A DNA stretch of 64,000 nucleotides from Owenia fusiformis (Eukaryota; Annelida; Polychaeta; Sabellida; Oweniidae): contig CAIIXF020000005.1 of NCBI GenBank assembly GCA_903813345.2, positions 41,581,394-41,645,393 on the forward strand, written 5' to 3'. Shown here one piece after another: positions 57,963 through 64,000 of this stretch. The position numbers and the translations under genes are program-made. Under the pieces are notes generated by a model. It was given only the letters and a program-made list of their open reading frames with translations. It did not search any database and was not told where the DNA came from. Positions within the stretch are counted from its first letter, which is position 1; the number at the start of each line of letters is the position of its first letter.

Positions 57963-60773
57963 TCAATGGCATGGTACTTGGTCACATTCTATTATGATGC
58001 GGTTCATGCCATTAAACACTCTCCTTCCAGTCACTAGAACTTTAGCTGTCATATTGTTTTGCTGCATGTTGGAATTCACAGAAAATCCCCTTTCAATAGC
58101 AGCCAGACCATGAGACAGAACCAACAATGTTTTCTTGATAGTTTCATGAGAGTCACAATCTTTTCCAATTCTCACATTCATTCCATTCAACATAATAGAA
58201 TTCATCTTGTCGTTGGCTGGTGTAATTATGTTTGACGATTTCTTCTTTCTTTGTCACTTGGCTCTTTGCAAAGTCATTGAATTCTGCAAATATTTCATCA
58301 GCTTTTTTTTGTGAAGCTCTATTTATTTCTTCTTCATAAAATATTATAATGTATATTCCATCAATCGCCCAAGGGCATTATAGTAGGATACAAAGAAATA
58401 ACACAAATACAAAATTATGAATAGGTCAAGGGGTTCACTCTGCACTTGGGGTTTCAGGCCATGGGGTGTAAATTGGATAAATGTGGATAATTACATCTTT
58501 AAGCACCACCTTCTCAGGTGAGATTAGTTTTACCTGTGATTTTTGAAAGCACAAGTCTTCACAGTAGCGTGCGGCTTTGGCAGGGTAATGAGCTGTCATC
58601 ACAGGATTATAACAACAAATCTGGCCATATTATACTTCAATGGACTCCTTTCCTTCAAATTCATTATTATTGCTTATATAAACATTTGGAACTGTGTTTT
58701 GTATTCCCGCATCCTGAGTGGCAGATTGTCAATGTTTTTTAGAGCTTGTATTGTAGCAATATTTAATAATATTGAGTTTATCAAGTTTATCAAGTTATCC
58801 TGTTTCTCAACATCAATATCCATCCTTTTTATGTCTCCATCACATAGTGTGGTTGAGACCTTGTTTGCATTTTCAAGAACTTCTGGTTTGATAATTATCC
58901 TATGATGTTCATCATAATCACACCACTGCATCTACCAGTACCAAAGATGACACCTTGTGCTCATCTGGTTGGAAACAGAAATGGGTGTAATTCTTTTCTG
59001 ACACTGATGAATGCTTGTAGTTTTGCGATTGTTTTGTCATCTGTAGCTCCATGAACTACACCAAATGACTTGCATATGGGGATTTTACTTTCTACAACAC
59101 TGCTGCAACTGCAAGTTCAATGTACTTCTACATATGGAGCCATATCATAATTGCTTGTTCAGCAACTGTAATATCCTCCAACCATTTTGTTCAGCAATTT
59201 TGATGGATTCTTGTCATGGTGCTAGAGAACCATGGAAGAGAAAATGTAGGCCTTTTCACAAGGAGTCTATATTCCATAAGCTAGATTTTGCTCCAGTTTT
59301 AAGGGCACTGTGGACCATGTGCTCCGCAAGATCCAATATCAATAAGTCATGTATGGCTCATTCCTTTCACGTCTTTTAGAAATCTAATAATGAAACATAG
59401 CCCATCCATTCTGATTTGCAGGAGTCAGTCAATTGGCCAATATTGAAATTTCTTTAAAGTATGATGTATGGCTCCCTTTGCTCCAGTTTTAAGGGCACCC
59501 TGGACAATGTGCTCCGCAGGATCCAATATCAGTAAGTTGTAGATGGCTCATCTTCTTTATATCTTCTTTCATGTCGTTTAGAAATCTAAAAATGACATAT
59601 GCTCCATCCATTCTGCTTTTCTGGAGGCTGTCAGATTGCCAATTTTGAAATATCTTCTTTGAAGTGTGATGTAAGGCTCTCGGCTTTGCTCTCCAGTTTA
59701 AGTGCCCCGTGGACCGTGTTCTCCGCAAGATCCAATATCAATAAGTTATGGATGGCTCATTTTCTTTCTATTTTCTTTCACGTCTTTGAGAAATCTAAAT
59801 ATGACACATGGCCCATCCATTCTGATTTGCAGGAGTCGGTCAATTGGCCAATATTGAAATTTCTTCTTTAAAGTATGATGAACGGCTCCCAGGTTTGCTC
59901 CAGTTTTAAGGGCACCCTGCATCCTGTGCTCCGCAGGATCCAATATCAATAAGTTGTAGATGGCTCATTTTCTTTATATCTTCTTTCATGTGGTTTAGAA
60001 ATCTAAAAATGACATATGCTCCATCCATTCTGCTTTTCTGGAGGCTGTCAGATTGCTAATTTTGAAATATCTTCTTTGAAGTGTGATGTAAGGCTCTCGG
60101 CTTTGCTCTCCAGTTTAAGTGCCCCGTGGACCATGTTCTCCGCAAGATCCAATATCAATAAGTTATGGATTGCTCATTTTCTTTCTATTTTCTTTCACGT
60201 CTTTGAGAAATCTAAATATGGTACATTGCCCATCCATTCTGATTTGCAGGAGTCTGTCAATTGGCCAATATTGAGATTTCTTCTTTGAAGTGTGATGTAA
60301 GGCTCCAGACTCTTAAAGTACCAAAAGACTCAGTTCTCCCAAACTGACCCATGTAAATCACTATCCCAGAACCAGACAATGAAATCCATTTAACTTTTAT
60401 GCAGAACATTATTTAAACTGTTATCAAAGAAGACTACAAATGAAATATCACTGCCACAAGCCTTTGCTTCTAGTTTCTCTTTGTAAAATGAAGCCAATCC
60501 AAAAATAATCAGATATCCACATTTATCTGCACCACATTTAAATTCTGTTGCAATGACATTGTCTTGAAATTGTCTCTCGTCTACCTCATTTAGCCCAGTA
60601 GAGAGTTGCAAGAGAAATATGTTTTGACAACCTTCATCACTTCCAAAACGTGGGCAATGAGAACACTGCCCTTCAGAACATAAGCATCCATTTTTGTAGG
60701 CACTTGTTGCATTGCGGTAAAGAAGTTGGTGGTGGGGTGGAGGTTCTGGTGTCAACAATGTTTCCATATCCAT
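57963..60773 (-). pseudogene. Decayed hAT-like transposase gene with duplicated internal module
   Basis: Read on the minus strand, the order is N-terminus to C-terminus. An open frame at 60390-60773 has a Cys-rich start (CLCSEGQCSHCPRFGSDEGC). Next come four to five ~210-bp modules at 59270-60310 encoding variants of IDIGSCG, GALKTGANLGAVHH, FRFLKDVKE. A frame at 58674-58931 follows, then one at 57963-58205 with LSHGLAAIERGFSVNSN. The GSCGLH-type motif and the SHGxAxxERGFSV block are hallmarks of the hAT-like transposase family widespread in invertebrates (the latter in the C-terminal dimerisation region). Stops and shifts separate the pieces, and the module duplication is not part of a normal transposase. 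Confidence 0.6.
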
Positions 60774-60849
60774 TTCTTTGTTCTCATCAGACTACACCCA
60801 TCGCTGGAGTTACAGTAGCTTGCGGAGCTTCAACCTGATAACAGTATTG

Positions 60850-63600
60850 TATTGTATTGTATTGTCTCTTTATTTCCTCCTTATGAGAAGATTACTTTTT
60901 ATTGGAAAAGTAGAAAGCATCATTATCCCTTGGCTTGAGTGTTTCATGACCTGTACATGTATGTTTGGTGTGTTTTGCTGCTTTTTATCCATGTTGGATA
61001 GACTAAACCTAGATTGGTACATAGTGCACCTTGCATCATTTATATTTTTATGCATTCTTGAAGCCATATAGTAGTGCCTTGCTTCCAATCTTCATTAAAA
61101 CAAGTCTTTCCTGGTATTCTCCTGGTTGTCATTTTCTTTAATTAGTTCCAAGTTGTTACTAGATATACTATCTGAAATGAACAGCATTTGATTATCAAAA
61201 TAGTCTTTCTTAGTTGGCAACAGCTTTGTGTTATATTTCTGAGAATTTGATAAGCACAACATATTATAGTACTACAGTGTATAATTTAACTTATCTAAAT
61301 GGTTGTGCAAAGGCAAGAGACACCAAACTCTTCAGAATATCATTCAGTTCAACCCAAATGAAATGATTTACATTTGTCGAGTTAACTAAAGATGTGATAT
61401 TGGATTTCAATGATATTCTGATAGACTCCTTGCTGACACATTATTTTTTCAACACTAATAGTAAGACAAAATTCTCTGACACATATACTGTTTTAAAATA
61501 CCCTAATATTCCTTGGCCCTTTTTTAACTTATTTTGAAAATCTGACAATTCCAGGTGTATAGGGACCCTGTTTCAAGGCCCATCAATCAATGCTTAGTGT
61601 GTCATCTACATTTGCTGTCTAATTACATTTATTACTTTTTATTATCCCAACAGACAAAGTTTGGCAAGAAGCCCTTTCTCCATCAGTCAGTCAGTCAGTC
61701 CATCTGTCTGGAACATTACTCAAATACCAGTAGACATTTTTTATAGGACTGAAGCATATTTATTTTTCAAATTTTTTTCAAAAAACATTTTTAATTTTTG
61801 AAATTCAAAGTTTTTCACTTTCAACCAAAGTAATATATTATATATATAATGTACTGTTTGAAATTTTGAAAGTGTATTCACAACAAACTACCATATATAT
61901 TCAGTGTTTTTCATCCTAACCTCCATTGGTCATGTCAGCAAGATGGGAATTTTAGTTGATTTTTAGATCTCTGAAGTATGACATTATTCAACTCAAATGA
62001 AAGGGAATTTTAAGTAGATTGCAATTGTTGTATAGTTTTTCTGATTGAGGCCTCAGAAAATTCAAAATGGCCACTTAATGACAATGTAATAGTCTTGTAA
62101 TCCCTTCAAAGTATTGCTACCGGGAGAAAGACATTTTAGAGTCGATCGTTTTTCTGATTCATGAAATTTTTTCTTGAAAGTTCAAAATACAATGTGGCTG
62201 TCTAAAGAAAATTTGTTATGCCCTACCTTATGTACAAAAGGTCACTAATATTGTATTGTCTTTGATTTGTACCTTTGAAATTCAAAAGTAACATATACCA
62301 ATTTCTGGTTATACAAATGGATTAAAAAGTACATTGTGCATTGAGAAATGTAGTACTGTATATCCTGTGCATTATTTTGTTTTGTAGAAACATATACTTG
62401 TTTTAATAAATGAAATATGATAAGTATTAATTACAAATACTGTATTATTTTATTATGTGAATAAGTTATGGTCATTGGCTTGGGAAAAACAGTTGGAGTA
62501 ATGTTTTACAATTAGATAACTCCCACAGTTTAACACACTGCATTTTTTATACCAATGGCTACTTAATGTGATTGATATATTTGGATTTTCACAGTTTCTT
62601 AATAAATTGTTACGTTCAACAGTAACAGATAAGTGATGACTTTTGAGTTTTGCTTAAAAGAAAACGGCGTGTTGTTCAAATATTCTTGCATTATCAAAGA
62701 AACATTTTAAGATAGTAGGAGTTTACTTCAAAATTATAGTAATTTTCTATACCGTAGCCGTTAATTACCATCATGGGACTCCAAATATTGTGTAAAGCCA
62801 ACGGTAAGCAAGGCAACGCGCAAGCAATACGAGAAGAAAATGAAGATGAAATTGTGTATCCAATTTTTGTCCCACTCTGTAAATCATTATAAATGAATAT
62901 AGTAAGTCATCACTCAGCATCGACATAGGATATTAAAATAATGATAATACGACATCAGTTAGTGATCACAATTATGAAATTAGGGAAAATAAAATTATAG
63001 CCAATTCACAATTAATTATAATATAAATAAGATCAGATAAGACCAGATATTTATTCAATCAACATATCGCGAATTGGACTATTAATCCGTCGACCAATCA
63101 GTAATTTTTCAAATCATTTTATTTTTGTAACACAATTTGTGCACTGAATATTATTCTATTTTTTCCTTGTGCAGTTGTGTAATATATATTATTTTAGAAT
63201 GCTGATGATGCTCTATAATATTGTGCTACTTTACGTAACTACATATGTACGGGGGTCATTCAAAAATACAATTTTTCATTCAGTGGAAATTTAGTTTGAA
63301 ACCACGAAAATTAGTAAGAATTAATGTTTGAATTAGCACTTATTGATCGAATCTAGTACAAGCATTAGAAAAGTATGTTCTGTTTTTGTGTATAACCAAA
63401 TGACAGCTCCATTTGCTATTCTAGTACTTATTTTCAGTTCCAAATTCGATTTTGCTTTGGACTGTCGCCTTACATCATATATAATTACAATATATAATGT
63501 AATTCTTTAAATAATTGTTTCATTACTTTGACACCCAATTTCCATATGCTTGACCATCGATTATGATAAGTATATACGGATTTAATCCGTCTGATTGTTA
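60850..63600. other. Intergenic AT-rich stretch
   Basis: attgt pentanucleotide run at 60847-60866. A repeat head related to 30740 (ttatcccaacagacaaag, cagtcagtcagtcagtcc) lies at 61640-61750. No coding region was recognised. Confidence 0.45.
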
Positions 63601-63612
63601 ATTTAGACTCCC

Positions 63613-63618
63613 TATAAA
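63613..63618 (+). promoter_or_regulatory. TATA box of the secreted-peptide gene
   Basis: TATAAA in cccTATAAAacc, 70 bp before the start codon. Allowing the usual ~30 bp to the cap site leaves a 5' leader of about 40 nt. It is one of the few GC-flanked TATA boxes in this AT-rich region. Confidence 0.6.
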
Positions 63619-63682
63619 ACCTGAATTAATTCACCCATTCTATTATTTACAAGCGATCAGCTTAACTTGCTTGGACATCACC

Positions 63683-63937
63683 ATGCGTTTCATCACAGTT
63701 TGCAGGTAAGTAAATTATTGTGAAAAATATTGATATTTCCACCTGTACTGAGATTTTGTTGCGCATACAAAAGCTACGCACCCATCAATAATGTTTCTCA
63801 GATCGTAAAATCATTGTTTAGGATTCTCGAGCATTCAATAATGAACTTATTAATTCTAATTTTCTTTTTTACTCCTTGTAGTATGTTGTTGGTTGCTGTG
63901 TGGGGAGCTGATGCCATGTCAGCGCGCCGTATTACGA
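63683..63937 (+). CDS. Secreted or neuropeptide-like precursor, first two exons (cut by window end)
   Basis: Exon 1, 63683-63705: ATG in context atcaccATGc, donor gtaagt, phase 2. Exon 2, 63882-63937: acceptor actccttgtag, donor gtaagt, phase 1. Joined, they encode a 26-residue start: short basic N-terminus (MRF), a hydrophobic core (MLLVAVWG) and an AxA-type signal-peptidase site (Ala17-Asp18-Ala19), then MSARR with a dibasic pair. This is the layout of a secreted peptide or neuropeptide precursor. The mature part lies beyond the window, so the family cannot be told. Confidence 0.6.
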
Positions 63938-64000
63938 GTAAGTGATAGACCCAATGCCCAACCCTGATATGATCCATGCTCTGTAGTCCTTCTTGGTGAA

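Overview
The window is animal nuclear DNA: AT-rich, with small exons separated by long introns that end in canonical GT/AG, polyadenylation motifs, TATA boxes, LINE and hAT relics and many non-autonomous DNA transposons. Gene content and repeat style suggest an invertebrate bilaterian, probably marine (deuterostome or lophotrochozoan). I cannot name the species from sequence alone.

Layout. 1-7.7 kb: mostly non-coding, with a ~340-bp-arm foldback (1832-2608), a small inverted-repeat element (5226-5445), a degenerate multi-exon coding relic (5560-6422) and a cluster of seven copies of a 14-bp palindrome (7239-7581). 7.77-16.8 kb (+): the 3' part of a cortactin-binding protein 2 (CTTNBP2)-like gene, five phase-consistent exons ending in a Ser/Pro/Arg-repeat tail, plus a possible alternative terminal exon at 13003-13087. 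16.8-22.3 kb: intergenic, with mobile-element relics. 22.3-57.35 kb (+): one large leucine-rich-repeat gene (AMN1/FBXL type, about 540 aa, 10 exons with fully consistent phases).

The LRR gene is the host of the most interesting structures. Its 21.3-kb fifth intron (29399-50674) holds a tandem cluster of four short-chain dehydrogenase/reductase (SDR) genes with intronless reading frames, on the same strand. Three are intact; the fourth is split by a 1.69-kb transposon and also frameshifted. Each duplicated SDR flank carries a different later insertion, so the paralogues act as empty-site controls that define element ends and target-site duplications. Its seventh intron carries, on the opposite strand, a two-exon PAN/apple-domain gene (52061-52754). 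Next to exon 8 lies an array of 16 copies of a 134/135-bp unit made of intron end, splice acceptor and the first half of that LRR exon (53861-56014), running directly into the functional exon. 135-bp units keep the LRR reading frame open; 134-bp units lack one base at the acceptor and break it.

57.9-60.8 kb (-): a decayed hAT-like transposase with an internally duplicated ~210-bp module. 60.8-63.6 kb: intergenic. 63.61 kb to the end (+): TATA box and first two exons of a secreted or neuropeptide-like precursor, cut by the window edge.

Functionally the genes are not an obvious pathway: a cytoskeletal/synaptic scaffold homologue, an LRR protein, NAD(P)-dependent oxidoreductases, a secreted apple-domain protein and a secreted peptide. 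What unites the region is nested gene architecture and very active repeat turnover.
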